From positions 1 through 44,589 of the forward strand of contig CAMNFZ010000002.1 in the NCBI GenBank assembly GCA_946537725.1: a DNA stretch of 44,589 nucleotides. The letters run 5' to 3'. Numbering within the stretch: the first letter of the stretch is position 1; each line of letters opens with the position of its first letter. A program made the position numbers and the translations under genes. Of the stretch, positions 27,385 to 36,894 are shown piece after piece. Source of the DNA: an uncultured Methanosphaera sp. (GTDB taxonomy: Archaea > Methanobacteriota > Methanobacteria > Methanobacteriales > Methanobacteriaceae). The notes under the pieces are model-generated. The model worked only from the letters and a program-made list of their open reading frames with translations, was not told the origin of the DNA and searched no databases.

Positions 27385-28974
27385 ATGAGTAAACATTGGA
27401 CTGAAAGAATTGCTGAAGAATTAAGCAATATAGAACAAGAAGAATATGTTATAGGAAGTGGAACATCCATTTCAGGATCAGTACATATAGGAAATAGTTG
27501 TGACGTGTTTATTGCAAATGCTGTTAGTAAAGAATTACGAAAATTAGGGAAAAAAGTTAGAACATTATGGATTGCTGATGATTACGATCCTTTAAGAAAA
27601 GTTCCATATCCATTACCTGAATCATATGACCAATACTTAGGACAACCATATTATGAGATACCTTGTCCTGAAGGTTGTTGTGACAATTTTGTAGAACACT
27701 TCCAAAAACCATTTACAGGTGCTTTAGAATCATTTGATATCGAAGATTTAGAAATAAAAAGTGGAGCATACATGTATAAAAATGGAATTTATACTGAAGC
27801 TACTAAAATTGCATTGGAAAATGCTGAAAGAATCAGGGAGATATTTAATCAGTACCGAGAACATCCATTAAAAGAAACTTGGTTACCATATAATCCTATC
27901 TGTAGTGAATGTGGTAGAGTTAACACAACCGAAGCATATGATTTTGATGGAACAACTGTAAAATATAAATGTGAATGTGGTCATGAAGGAGAAATGGATT
28001 ACACCACAGGAAAAGGTAAATTAACTTGGAGAGTTGAATGGGCTGCAAGATGGAAAATTTTAAACATAACCTGTGAACCATTTGGTAAAGACCATGCTGC
28101 TAGTGGTGGATCATATGATGTTAGTAAAATAATTTCTGAAGAAATTTTTAATTATCCTGCACCTTATCCTATACCTTATGAATGGATTACACTTGATGGG
28201 GATGCTATGAGTAAATCAAAAGGTGTTTTCTTCAGTCCGGAAGCTTGGCTTAAAATAGGAAAACCTGAAACATTAAACTATTTTATTTTCAGGAATAAAC
28301 CATTAAAACCTAAAGACTTTTCACCAAAAATGGGATTCCTTGATTTAATGGATCAATATGATAGAGTGGAAAGAATTGCATATGGTGAAGAAGAGGCAAG
28401 TAATGAAAAAGAAAAAGAGAAACTTACCAAAATTTATGAAATTGCTCAGATTAAAGAATTGCCTGAAGATATGCCATTCCAACCATCATATAGGTTCCTT
28501 ACTGTTGCTTATCAAATTGCTAATGGAGATGCAGAAAAAATATATGAGATTTTAAAAAATAATCATCAGTTACCTTCAAGACTTGAAGAAGTTAGTTTTG
28601 ATGATTTAAATGAATTTGATAAAGAGACATATTTAGATAGATTAGATTATGTTAGCAATTGGTTAGAAACATATGCTCCTAAATTTGTTAAATTCCAAGT
28701 AATGAAAAAAATGCCTCGTATTGAAATTACTGAAGAACAAACAGAATTTTTAAAACAAATTGCTGATGTTTTAGAAAATGAAACTTTTGATAGTGATGTA
28801 AAGTTCCATGATAGAATGTATGAAGTACTTGAATCACTTGAAATGAAGCCTCAAAAAGCTTTCCAAGCAATATATAAAACTGTTCTTGGTAAAAAACAAG
28901 GTCCTCGTGCTGCATCATTTGTTTTATCTTTAGATAAGGATTTTGTCATAAAAAGATTTAGACTTGAAGAATAA
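27385..28974 (+). CDS. lysS: Class I lysyl-tRNA synthetase
   Basis: The archaeal class I LysRS charges tRNA-Lys and is unrelated to the bacterial class II enzyme. In the 529-aa protein the HIGH-type motif is HIGN (34-37) and the KMSKS-type motif is MSKSKG at about 275-280. A zinc ribbon CSECGRVN...CECGHEG lies between them and the C-terminal helical anticodon-binding region is intact. ATG 27385 is chosen because GTGAT (27376-27380) is a Shine-Dalgarno 4 nt upstream and the in-frame GTG at 27376 lies within it. It is preceded by a 222-bp AT-rich gap with no visible gene. Confidence 0.96.
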   Translation: MSKHWTERIAEELSNIEQEEYVIGSGTSISGSVHIGNSCDVFIANAVSKELRKLGKKVRTLWIADDYDPLRKVPYPLPESYDQYLGQPYYEIPCPEGCCDNFVEHFQKPFTGALESFDIEDLEIKSGAYMYKNGIYTEATKIALENAERIREIFNQYREHPLKETWLPYNPICSECGRVNTTEAYDFDGTTVKYKCECGHEGEMDYTTGKGKLTWRVEWAARWKILNITCEPFGKDHAASGGSYDVSKIISEEIFNYPAPYPIPYEWITLDGDAMSKSKGVFFSPEAWLKIGKPETLNYFIFRNKPLKPKDFSPKMGFLDLMDQYDRVERIAYGEEEASNEKEKEKLTKIYEIAQIKELPEDMPFQPSYRFLTVAYQIANGDAEKIYEILKNNHQLPSRLEEVSFDDLNEFDKETYLDRLDYVSNWLETYAPKFVKFQVMKKMPRIEITEEQTEFLKQIADVLENETFDSDVKFHDRMYEVLESLEMKPQKAFQAIYKTVLGKKQGPRAASFVLSLDKDFVIKRFRLEE

Positions 28975-29006
28975 TTATTTTTTCTTCATTATTTTTTTTC
29001 TATAAA

Positions 29007-29882
29007 TTATAAATGTTCAAAACCAAAATTACAAGTAACATTTTGTGCATTATGTGATGCAAAATTTAGGAAACTTTCAACTTCAACACTATTTTTAACA
29101 TTCAAAGCACTTATTATATGACGTGTATCTTCAGCAAGTATATTATTTGTATTAAGAGATGTATATGATAAACTATTATTTATAAAAGTATACAATAATG
29201 GGTCTTGTTCAACCATACGTATAGCCTCATGAAAAGAAGAAACCGTATCAACAATATCAAAATCCAAATCATAATTAGCCAAAGTAGTCCAAGCCAATCT
29301 TTGAGCAGAACCTTCAACTTCAACAAATTTCAAACCATTTAAATCAGACAATTTATCAAAATTTTCATCACCATGAGTTAATAACATTAACTTATCCCGA
29401 CCCAAAGCAACAGGCTCAAGATTACGAATATAAGCCTGTACAGGATCATCAAAACCCAAAATATCAATTAAACCCTTATTAGCCAAGTCAATAGCCATAT
29501 CCAAATCAGTTTGTAATATTTTAATATTTTCAAGTTGATAAGCCATAGCCAATTCCCTAATAAACTCACAAGAAATAAACCCTCCAGTCATAACCCAAAC
29601 ATCATCATCAACCAATCTTTGCTCATATGATTCATATTCTTCAAGGAGATTCAAAGCATAATCAGTTAAAAAAGAACCTTTATTAGAAACAATAACCAAT
29701 TTTTCAGATAAATCTTTCTCAGCATTTAAAATCCTACGATTTAAGACAGTATGCGATATTCCTAACTCCTTAGCAGATTTTCTTTGAGATTTATTTTGTT
29801 TAATTGATTTTAATGTATCAAATAATTTATAATCATACATTATCCCATTTAATTCAAAATTAAGTTTTTTATTTATAGCCAT
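29007..29882 (-). CDS. ModE/LysR-like regulator with a substrate-binding domain
   Basis: Residues 15-75 form a winged helix of the ModE-N/LysR kind (YKLFDTLKSIKQNKSQRKSAKELGISHTVLNRRILNAEKDLSEKLV). Residues of about 95-275 look like a periplasmic-binding-protein-type ligand domain (GGFISCEFIRELAMAYQLENIKILQTDLDMAIDLANKGLIDILGFDDP). This architecture is used in archaea to sense oxyanions such as molybdate or tungstate, but the ligand is not proven by sequence. It is divergent from hxlB across 148 bp containing an inverted repeat and lies about 1 kb from the end of the fwd operon, whose enzyme uses Mo or W. A link is inferred. Confidence 0.75.
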   Translation of the reverse strand: MAINKKLNFELNGIMYDYKLFDTLKSIKQNKSQRKSAKELGISHTVLNRRILNAEKDLSEKLVIVSNKGSFLTDYALNLLEEYESYEQRLVDDDVWVMTGGFISCEFIRELAMAYQLENIKILQTDLDMAIDLANKGLIDILGFDDPVQAYIRNLEPVALGRDKLMLLTHGDENFDKLSDLNGLKFVEVEGSAQRLAWTTLANYDLDFDIVDTVSSFHEAIRMVEQDPLLYTFINNSLSYTSLNTNNILAEDTRHIISALNVKNSVEVESFLNFASHNAQNVTCNFGFEHL

Positions 29883-29932
29883 AACATCAACATTTTAACG
29901 AATAAATTAGTAATTAAAAATAGATTAGTAAA

Positions 29933-29954
29933 ATGTAAATATAAATGTTTACAT
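29933..29954. promoter_or_regulatory. Inverted repeat between the regulator and hxlB
   Basis: ATGTAAA (29933-29939) and TTTACAT (29948-29954) are perfect inverted copies separated by 8 nt. They lie about 50 bp from the regulator start and 76 bp from the hxlB start. Position and symmetry fit an operator for the divergent HTH protein. In DNA this AT-rich a 7-bp dyad can arise by chance. Confidence 0.4.
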
Positions 29955-30030
29955 ATAAAATAATGATAATATTTATAGTTAAAGATTATCTGTTTAAATA
30001 AAAAAATTAGTATTTATTGTAGGGAAAAAA

Positions 30031-30615
30031 ATGATTTATGACGATGCCTTAAATGACATAATTGAAAATGTTACCAAAATTACTAAATCAGTAAATCCAG
30101 AAGAAATAAATAAACTGACCAAAATGATTTCAGAAGTTGAAAACGTGTACATCATGGGTCTTGGACGTTCTGGTTTAGTTGCTAAAGCATTTGGTATGAG
30201 ATTAATGCACCTCGGACTTAGTGTTTATATTGTAGGAGAAACCATCACTCCAGCAATATCCGATAAAGACTGTTTAATAGCCATATCCGGATCCGGTGAA
30301 ACTAGTTATATTGTTAGCACAACCGGAATTGCAAAAAGTATTGGAGCAAAAATTATTGCAATAACCTCTTACACAGACAGTACTTTAGCTAAAGAATCAG
30401 ATTTAATTGTACAACTCCAAGGTAGAACAAAAATTGATGATGAACCAAACTACATTCGTCGTCAAATAAGTGGTCAACACCAAACATTATCCCCTATGGG
30501 AACTATCTTTGAAATTAGTGCATTAATATTTTTAGATTCAACTATTGCTCAAATGATGCATGAGTTAGGACAAACTGAAGAAGATTTAAAGGCAAGACAC
30601 ACAGTTCTTGAATAA
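30031..30615 (+). CDS. hxlB: 6-phospho-3-hexuloisomerase
   Basis: This 194-aa SIS-domain isomerase converts hexulose-6-phosphate to fructose-6-phosphate. With HPS it runs the ribulose monophosphate pathway, which in archaea makes ribulose-5-phosphate and fixes or releases formaldehyde. Motifs are VYIMGLGRSGLVAKAFGMRLMHLG, AISGSGETSYIV and the C-terminal SPMGTIFEISALIFLD. Start follows TAGGGA. The partner hxlA or fae-hps is not in the window. Confidence 0.92.
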   Translation: MIYDDALNDIIENVTKITKSVNPEEINKLTKMISEVENVYIMGLGRSGLVAKAFGMRLMHLGLSVYIVGETITPAISDKDCLIAISGSGETSYIVSTTGIAKSIGAKIIAITSYTDSTLAKESDLIVQLQGRTKIDDEPNYIRRQISGQHQTLSPMGTIFEISALIFLDSTIAQMMHELGQTEEDLKARHTVLE

Positions 30616-30631
30616 ATCTTTTATCTTTTTT

Positions 30632-30907
30632 TTAATCATCAACTATTACTTTAATGGATTCATCCTCATACGTGTAAACTATTTCTATAAGTTCGTGTTT
30701 AACTTCACTGATATTAATATCAACTCGTTGATTTAACAATTCACCCAACAATTGAATAGTGAGTGTAGCATCATCATACACATGAATAATCTTTCCAGGA
30801 ACGAAAACACGATTATAAGATATTTCAACAATTGCCCCTTCTCTAAAATTATTAATTATATAATCTTCCAATTTACTTTCATCAACAATAATAGATTTGT
30901 TTATCAT
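30632..30907 (-). CDS. Small protein of unknown function at the end of the fwd operon
   Basis: This 91-aa protein begins 7 nt after fwdC on the same strand and ends the operon. It is acidic and seems to be mostly beta (EGAIVEISYNRVFVPGKIIHVYDDATLTIQLLGELLNQRVDINISEVKHELIEIVYTYED), suggesting a small barrel. There are no cysteines, no membrane segment and no recognised motif. It may belong to one of the small methanogen-only families (DUF2097-like is a guess). Position suggests a role with formylmethanofuran dehydrogenase, such as assembly, but that is inference only. It is convergent with hxlB, 16 nt away. Confidence 0.72.
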   Translation of the reverse strand: MINKSIIVDESKLEDYIINNFREGAIVEISYNRVFVPGKIIHVYDDATLTIQLLGELLNQRVDINISEVKHELIEIVYTYEDESIKVIVDD

Positions 30908-30914
30908 AATAACA

Positions 30915-31703
30915 CTATTTTTTAAGCCATAAACTGCCTACACCTTTTACTCCATTATCCCCAGAATATAATTCATATTTTCCAATATAATATTTTCCGC
31001 ATATTAAAGGATTATGAACAATTTCCTGTAATGTGAAAGTAGGCAACATTTCTTCAAGTTTACCGTTGACAATTATTGTACCTTTTTTCATTTGTCCACC
31101 AACCCATTGATTTATAGTTCCATCAATAGAAATTAAACCTCCAGCCATGTGAACTCCTGCCAATATATCACAATTGCCTTTAACTATTATTTCGCCACCC
31201 ACCATATATTCAGCTAATTGTTTTCCAGCATTTCCTTCCACGATTATTTTTCCACCAGACATTCCTCTCCAGTCTCCAGCATATGATGAGCCACAGAATT
31301 CTTTTACATTACCCTTTATCCTTAAGACACCCCCAGTCATTTCTCGACCAGCATAACTTTCTGCATTACCATTAACAATTATAGTTCCTCCAGACATACA
31401 AGCCCCAACATGAAAATCTACATCACCATTAGCCACTATCTTACCAGAAGACATACAATAACCAATTCTCTTAACTCTAGACAAATCTCCATCAATTATT
31501 ATTTCACAATCATCAGGAATATCAGATTTACCAGTTATGTTTACATCAAAATAATCTGATACTGCTTCTTTTTTGTTCCCATGAAAAATTATAGTGTTTT
31601 TTACGTCTTCTAATGATTTATCATATAATAATTCAGGAAGTACATTATCAAATTCTAATGCAATTGATGATGACTTAATCATTTTTAAATTAATTGTTTT
31701 CAC
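30915..31703 (-). CDS. fwdC: Formylmethanofuran dehydrogenase subunit C
   Basis: FwdC is the beta-helical scaffold subunit with GXGXG-type repeats related to the glutamate synthase alpha domain: [52 protein letters not shown]...[42 protein letters not shown]. The reading frame overlaps the end of fwdA. I prefer GTG 31703 because GGTGGTG lies at the right distance upstream; it gives 262 aa and overlaps fwdA by 14 nt. ATG 31718 (267 aa) and ATG 31682 are alternatives. Confidence 0.94.
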   Translation of the reverse strand: MKTINLKMIKSSSIALEFDNVLPELLYDKSLEDVKNTIIFHGNKKEAVSDYFDVNITGKSDIPDDCEIIIDGDLSRVKRIGYCMSSGKIVANGDVDFHVGACMSGGTIIVNGNAESYAGREMTGGVLRIKGNVKEFCGSSYAGDWRGMSGGKIIVEGNAGKQLAEYMVGGEIIVKGNCDILAGVHMAGGLISIDGTINQWVGGQMKKGTIIVNGKLEEMLPTFTLQEIVHNPLICGKYYIGKYELYSGDNGVKGVGSLWLKK

Positions 31704-33429
31704 AAATAACACCACCATATTCTATATCCACACAGGTTTCTGGCTTAATATAATGTTCATTAACACCATAATTTTCATATTTAATTGTGTAGTATTTATT
31801 AAATTCAGGTTTTATCCGATTTGTTAATATTTCTTCTTCTTTCTCCAATCCGTTAACTTTACACCAAATATGATTACTTTTTACTAATTTAACTATTTTT
31901 GCATCTTTAACTAATATTTCACCATCTTTGATAGTATATTTACTGTTCAATAATTTATTTTCTAATATTGCAGAATTATTTTTTAAAGTTGGATCAAAGT
32001 TTTCTACATCAATATCATAAACTGAAACATCAGCTTTTGCACCCATACCCAAATGTCCCCTGTCATTCAATCCTAAAATTTTAGCAGGACTTGCTCTTGT
32101 AATTGTTGCAATCTCATTCCACGTATATTCCCTGTCATATGTTCCTAAATTTGTCCTATTAACTGCCCAGTTATGAACTTCATTATTTAACATATCTTGT
32201 AATTTTTCCTGACTCATTAACCATGAAATAATTTTTGGGTATCTTATGAATGGACCACCATTAGGTGAATCCGTTGTTAAAGCTATTTTCCATGGGTCTG
32301 TTACTCCCATAAAAAATTCTAACCCTACAGCCCATTGTAAAACACTTACTGGAGCATGTTTAGAATATATTGATGGTATTAAACCAGAAGATGTTTCTAC
32401 TTCTATATCTTTATTTGCCCATTTTAGGCCAGTTAATCTGAATAAATCATATTCCATTGGTGCATCTGCAGTCATTGTTGTTGTTTCATCAAATGTTATC
32501 TGTCCTATGTCACAGGTTAAGTGGTTATGTTTATTAATATAATCTATTAGTTCTGTTGCTCCAGAACTTACATCTCTCCATGAGGTTCCTTTATATGAAT
32601 GGAATTGTACGTGTGTACAGTGCATTGTCTGATTTCTTTCTACATTTTTGTTCTTTTTAATATCTTTTATACAATCAAATGTTTCAAGAGTTGTTGTATA
32701 ATTTCCTGGATGACCTAAATCATTAGTGTGTACATGTACTGAGTGTGGAAGACCTAAACGTTCATTAACTTTTGTTAAAGCTGTGATAACTTCTCTTCCT
32801 GTTACATTCCAGTGTGGTTCAGGATCATCTAGTCCATCCACATTTTTTCCCCATCCCCATGCTTCACTACCACATGGATTAACAATTTTTATACCATATC
32901 CTTTAGCTAGTTTCAGCCATTTTGAAATAAAATAAGTTAGATCATCTAAACGATTTTCTTTAACATATTTGAGCATGAACCAGTTATTTCCAAATAAAGT
33001 TAATGTAGGTATATCTAGATTGGGGATGCTGTTTATTTCTTCATGAGCATGTTTTGCTTCTAGTGGAGGTACTGCTGCTTCAGTTACTGTTGTGTAACCC
33101 ATCTTTGTATAACGATATCCTATTGTTGGACAGGTAGGTAATGAAAATCCTGCTTCAAAGCCTGAAATGTCTTCCTGTGATGCGGGTTTAATTCCTCTTC
33201 TTATATCTTCAGGCCTATATAGACGTCCAATAGATAATTTAGGACCTGCTATATGTGAATGTAAATCCACTCCACCAGGCATGACTAATTTACCTGAAAC
33301 ATCAAGAACTTTAGCATCAGAAGAAACATTTTCAACTATTTTACCATCTTTGATGAATATGTCCATTTGTTCCCCATCAATATTATTTTTGGGATCAAAA
33401 ACAATACCATTTTTTAGAAGATATTCCAT
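31690..33429 (-). CDS. fwdA: Formylmethanofuran dehydrogenase subunit A (amidohydrolase)
   Basis: FwdA is the amidohydrolase-fold subunit that joins formate, passed from FwdB through an internal tunnel, to methanofuran. The 579-aa protein has the metal-binding HSH motif in [15 protein letters not shown] (H57, H59), further histidines in [16 protein letters not shown] and MHCTHVQFH, and the C-terminal Asp region [12 protein letters not shown]. Length is normal. Its ATG overlaps the fwdB stop codon in a TAATG arrangement, and the GGAGG Shine-Dalgarno lies inside the end of fwdB, pointing to translational coupling. Confidence 0.97.
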   Translation of the reverse strand: MEYLLKNGIVFDPKNNIDGEQMDIFIKDGKIVENVSSDAKVLDVSGKLVMPGGVDLHSHIAGPKLSIGRLYRPEDIRRGIKPASQEDISGFEAGFSLPTCPTIGYRYTKMGYTTVTEAAVPPLEAKHAHEEINSIPNLDIPTLTLFGNNWFMLKYVKENRLDDLTYFISKWLKLAKGYGIKIVNPCGSEAWGWGKNVDGLDDPEPHWNVTGREVITALTKVNERLGLPHSVHVHTNDLGHPGNYTTTLETFDCIKDIKKNKNVERNQTMHCTHVQFHSYKGTSWRDVSSGATELIDYINKHNHLTCDIGQITFDETTTMTADAPMEYDLFRLTGLKWANKDIEVETSSGLIPSIYSKHAPVSVLQWAVGLEFFMGVTDPWKIALTTDSPNGGPFIRYPKIISWLMSQEKLQDMLNNEVHNWAVNRTNLGTYDREYTWNEIATITRASPAKILGLNDRGHLGMGAKADVSVYDIDVENFDPTLKNNSAILENKLLNSKYTIKDGEILVKDAKIVKLVKSNHIWCKVNGLEKEEEILTNRIKPEFNKYYTIKYENYGVNEHYIKPETCVDIEYGGVICENN

Positions 33430-34766
33430 TATTTTTCCTCCTTACTTTTTAACATTTCTAAACGTTGGTATAACTCGTTTAATATCCATTCATCTGAGTG
33501 ACAATTTTCGGGTTTATCTATAACCTTTTTCATAAATAGTGGAATTGAGTCCATACGATAAGCTGTTCCTTCCGTTTCTACTCCTACCCTTGTACTTGGC
33601 AATACAATATCAGATAGTTCAGTATAAGGTCCCCAATGAGTATCTATTTGTATTGTTGGTATTTGTGTTAAATGTTGTATTGAATAACCTGGGAATTGTA
33701 CTCCAGGATCTGCAGAAATTGCCATGAAAAAATCAGGTTCTCTTCTATTTAACAAATCAATGGTTGTTGTTTCACCAACCATGAAACGAGGATATCCTCT
33801 TGCAAAGTCAACACCGTATGGATATCCTGTTTCTGATGTTAAAGCTATATTAAAACCACTTACATTAAAAAAACCTCTCATTGGTAACATAGACCATTTA
33901 GAGTACCTGTTTAAATCTTCGATTAATTGAATTAATACATCAACATTTTTCTGTTTAGCAAGTGTTTGTGAAACCCCTAATCCGAAGAATAATGCTCCAT
34001 ATTCAGCATTTTTCATTATATTTATTAATTCTTCTAATTCAGTTATTGGAACTCCGGCTATCTCATCTGATTCTATTTTTTGACCTTTAAGAAGTATTCT
34101 TAATGCATTGAATAATAAATAATCTTCATTCATGTTAAATTGTATCCATTTATCAGAAACTTTTGCTGTGTTAGTAAATTTTGGATCTAATGTAATTATT
34201 GTTCTATCTTCTCTACCATTTTTTCTGAAAAAACCTTCCGGAAATGTTGTATATCTGGATAAATGTCTAGGATGGTCATCCATAGGATTGGTTCCAACGT
34301 ATATTATCACATCTGCCCTATTTTTTACTTCCCCTAAAGTCATTACTGGATGTCCAACATTTTGGAAAGCTTGTATTGTTGAACCATGACAGATTGTAGA
34401 TTGATTATCAATCACAGATCCTGTTAATTCTGCAACTTTTATTCCTTTTTTTATTGCTTCAACAGATGTTTCTCCCCACCCATATAATACTGGTCGAGTA
34501 CTGTTATAAAGTAGTTTTGCAGTTAAATCTAGAGCTTCATCCCAGGATGTTTCTTCTAAAATTCCTTCCTCATTTCTAATCATAGGATTTAATAATCTTT
34601 GATCTTGATCATTTATTATTTTACTTGCACCTATCCTACAAGCATGTCTTACTCCGACGATTTGTTTATTTTTTAGAAGATAGGTAATGTCATCACAATT
34701 ATTTCCACAATAAGAACAAGAACAATTTTTTATTTCTTCATCATAATCGGTTATTGGTGTTTCCAT
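33429..34766 (-). CDS. fwdB: Formylmethanofuran dehydrogenase subunit B (Mo/W catalytic subunit)
   Basis: FwdB reduces CO2 to formate at a molybdenum or tungsten bis-pterin site. The 445-aa protein has a [4Fe-4S] site at C17, C20, C24 and C43 ([10 protein letters not shown]...RHACRIG) and the metal-ligand Cys126 in [10 protein letters not shown], so this is the cysteine and not the selenocysteine form. Pterin-binding stretches such as [23 protein letters not shown] and [18 protein letters not shown] are intact. The start has a strong GGAGGATT. Nothing suggests decay. The enzyme needs molybdopterin, which matters if the host cannot make it. Confidence 0.97.
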   Translation of the reverse strand: METPITDYDEEIKNCSCSYCGNNCDDITYLLKNKQIVGVRHACRIGASKIINDQDQRLLNPMIRNEEGILEETSWDEALDLTAKLLYNSTRPVLYGWGETSVEAIKKGIKVAELTGSVIDNQSTICHGSTIQAFQNVGHPVMTLGEVKNRADVIIYVGTNPMDDHPRHLSRYTTFPEGFFRKNGREDRTIITLDPKFTNTAKVSDKWIQFNMNEDYLLFNALRILLKGQKIESDEIAGVPITELEELINIMKNAEYGALFFGLGVSQTLAKQKNVDVLIQLIEDLNRYSKWSMLPMRGFFNVSGFNIALTSETGYPYGVDFARGYPRFMVGETTTIDLLNRREPDFFMAISADPGVQFPGYSIQHLTQIPTIQIDTHWGPYTELSDIVLPSTRVGVETEGTAYRMDSIPLFMKKVIDKPENCHSDEWILNELYQRLEMLKSKEEK

Positions 34767-34771
34767 AAATT

Positions 34772-35215
34772 TTAATCCTCCTTCTTCTTATATACTGGCC
34801 TATCTGATAAGTTTTCTTCTTTTAGATTATATTTGTTGTAAACTTTGTTCATTAATTCAGATACCAATAAAACTTCATCATTTGTTTTAGTTATTGTTCC
34901 AGGTATTCCTTTATATGTTGGTATGTTACAACAATACGTTTCGGGACTAATTAAAATATTAGCCCATGGTCCTTTAGGTATGAAAATCATGCCTTCATGA
35001 GGTGCATCATGTGATTTATCAACATATAATACTACTTCTCCCCATTCAGATTTAACTTTTATTTTGTCTCTGGGATTTAATGACATTTTTTCCATGTCTT
35101 TAGCATCCATGAATGCTACCGCAGCAGATTGTCTATACTCATCTTTTAATGTTGATCCTTTCTTTTCATAGAATGCTTGTATTACACTTGTTCCCGTGTT
35201 AATCATTATTTCCAT
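34772..35215 (-). CDS. fwdD: Formylmethanofuran dehydrogenase subunit D
   Basis: FwdD is the small molybdopterin-dinucleotide-binding beta-barrel subunit that completes the FwdB active site. The 147-aa protein shows the family features AVAFMDAKDMEKMSLNPRDKIKVKSEWGEVVLYV and HEGMIFIPKGPWANILISPETYCCNIPTYKGI. It starts 3 nt after the fwdG stop, with GGAGAT overlapping that stop region. It is 5 nt ahead of fwdB. Confidence 0.95.
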   Translation of the reverse strand: MEIMINTGTSVIQAFYEKKGSTLKDEYRQSAAVAFMDAKDMEKMSLNPRDKIKVKSEWGEVVLYVDKSHDAPHEGMIFIPKGPWANILISPETYCCNIPTYKGIPGTITKTNDEVLLVSELMNKVYNKYNLKEENLSDRPVYKKKED

Positions 35216-35218
35216 ATT

Positions 35219-35449
35219 TTAATCTCCATGATATATTGATTTAGTAGGACAAGTATTTGTACAAGTTTTACAGCTAATACATTTTTCTGGGTGAAATAGT
35301 TTAATTATACCATTTTCTACCAACATGATTACTTCTGTAGTGTCTGGTCCATTACCACCTATTACTTCAGGACATATTTTCTGGTTTACTGGACAAACAA
35401 TTATACATGCTCCACAACCTAAACAATAATTTTGATTTACTTTTAACAT
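35219..35449 (-). CDS. fwdG: Formylmethanofuran dehydrogenase ferredoxin-like subunit G
   Basis: This 76-aa protein binds two [4Fe-4S] clusters: C9, C12, C15, C19 (CLGCGACIIVCP) and C57, C60, C63, C67 (CISCKTCTNTCP), joined by a linker with an extra C26. It is the first gene of the fwd operon and supplies electrons to FwdB. The larger polyferredoxin FwdF and the other electron-input subunits are not next to it. The 220-bp gap upstream is shared with divergent purP. Confidence 0.9.
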   Translation of the reverse strand: MLKVNQNYCLGCGACIIVCPVNQKICPEVIGGNGPDTTEVIMLVENGIIKLFHPEKCISCKTCTNTCPTKSIYHGD

Positions 35450-35633
35450 AAATAAGATTCCTATAAAAACTAATTATAATAGATTATATCTTTAAATTTT
35501 AATTCAAAGTCTACTTTATTATGTATATTTATATAATTCAATTTTTTAGTATTTTTCTAATTAATAGAAATAAAAAAAAATAATAATTAAGAATTAGTAT
35601 TTTAATGAGAATACACAAAAATATTAATATAAA

Positions 35634-35655
35634 ATAATTATCTTAGGATAATTAT
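35634..35655. promoter_or_regulatory. Perfect 9-bp inverted repeat in front of purP
   Basis: ATAATTATC (35634-35642) and GATAATTAT (35647-35655) are perfect inverted copies around TTAG. The repeat ends 14 nt before the purP ATG and lies just after a TATA-like stretch (TTAATATAAAAT), where a repressor would block initiation or a hairpin would form at the start of the mRNA. Confidence 0.45.
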
Positions 35656-35669
35656 AAAATGGTGTAAAA

Positions 35670-36761
35670 ATGGGAAAAGTTAAAAAAGAAGATATTAATG
35701 CTATACTTGAAAAATATGATAAGGAAAACATCACTATTGCAACTTTAGGTAGTCATACAGCTTTACATATCCTTAGAGGTGCAAAACAAGAAGGTTTTAG
35801 AACTGCTGTTGTTTGTGAAAAAGGAAAAGAAGTACCTTACCAAAGATTTGGTGTTGCTGATGAATTTATTTTCGTTGATGAATACAAAGATATTGTAAAT
35901 GAAGAAGTTCAAGAACAATTAAAAGCTATGAACGCTATCGTAGTACCTCATGGTTCCTTTGTTGCTTATGCTGGTTTAAGTAATGTTGAAGATAAATTTA
36001 ATGTACCTATGTTTGGAAATCGTGACATATTAAGATGGGAAGCTGAAAGAGATAAAGAAAGAAAAATGATTACTGAATCAGGAATCAGAATGCCTAATAA
36101 ATATGAAAATCCTGAAGACATTGATAAAGCAGTAATGGTTAAATTCCCAGGAGCAAGAGGAGGACAAGGTTACTTCATCTGTTCTAGTTACGAAGAATTC
36201 CAAGAAAAAATCGATGAAATGAAAACAAGAGGATGGATTACTGATGATGATGTTGCAGATGCACATATTGAAGAATATGTTTGTGGAACCAACTTTTGTA
36301 TTCACTACTTCTATTCTGCATTAAAAGATGAAGTAGAAGTTCTTGGTATGGATAGCAGATACGAAACAAATATCGATGGTATTGTTAGAATTCCAGCTCA
36401 AGAACAAATTGAAGCTAATTTAAGTCCTTCCTATGTTGTAAGTGGAAATCATCCAGTAGTTATAAGAGAATCATTATTACCTCAAGTATTTGAAAATGGA
36501 GATAAACTTGTAGAAACTGCTAAAGAATTAGTTAAACCAGGAATGAATGGACCATTCTGTCTACAATGTTTAGTAAATGATGATCGTGAAATTGTTATCT
36601 TTGAAATGAGTGCTCGTATTGATGGAGGTACAAACACTTTCATGAATGGATCTGCTTATTCTTACATCCAATTTGGAGAAGTAATGAGTATGGGTCGTAG
36701 AATTTCAAGAGAAATTAAAAATGCTATAAAAGATGATAAATTAGATGTAATTATAACCTAA
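35670..36761 (+). CDS. purP: Formate-dependent FAICAR synthetase
   Basis: PurP uses ATP and formate, instead of formyl-tetrahydrofolate, to make FAICAR from AICAR in archaeal purine synthesis. The 363-aa ATP-grasp protein has ATLGSHTALHILRGAKQEGF at the N-terminus, MVKFPGARGGQGYFICSS as the ATP-grasp loop and IFEMSARIDGGTNTFMNGSAYSY near the C-terminus. GGTG at 35661 precedes the ATG. It is divergent from the fwd operon, so both C1-consuming units share one intergenic region. purO is not in the window. Confidence 0.95.
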   Translation: MGKVKKEDINAILEKYDKENITIATLGSHTALHILRGAKQEGFRTAVVCEKGKEVPYQRFGVADEFIFVDEYKDIVNEEVQEQLKAMNAIVVPHGSFVAYAGLSNVEDKFNVPMFGNRDILRWEAERDKERKMITESGIRMPNKYENPEDIDKAVMVKFPGARGGQGYFICSSYEEFQEKIDEMKTRGWITDDDVADAHIEEYVCGTNFCIHYFYSALKDEVEVLGMDSRYETNIDGIVRIPAQEQIEANLSPSYVVSGNHPVVIRESLLPQVFENGDKLVETAKELVKPGMNGPFCLQCLVNDDREIVIFEMSARIDGGTNTFMNGSAYSYIQFGEVMSMGRRISREIKNAIKDDKLDVIIT

Positions 36762-36771
36762 TTTTATTAAT

Positions 36772-36800
36772 CCCCCCTTCTATTTTTTTCAACTTTTTTT
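36772..36800 (+). terminator. C6 plus T-tract terminator after purP
   Basis: Six Cs (36772-36777) are followed by T7 (36783-36789) and another T7 (36794-36800), starting 11 nt after the purP stop. The arrangement matches those after polC and the PfkB kinase gene; no stem-loop is seen. Confidence 0.45.
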
Positions 36801-36894
36801 AAACATTAAAAAAAATAGTTTAGACATTAATTTTTAAAAAAAAAGTAAAATATAATTTATTATTCAATTAAATAATTATTAAATAAGTTTCGTT

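Noticed and set aside
33429-34766. Possible selenocysteine form of FwdB
   Set aside because: Codon 126 is TGT (Cys) and there is no in-frame TGA in the catalytic region.
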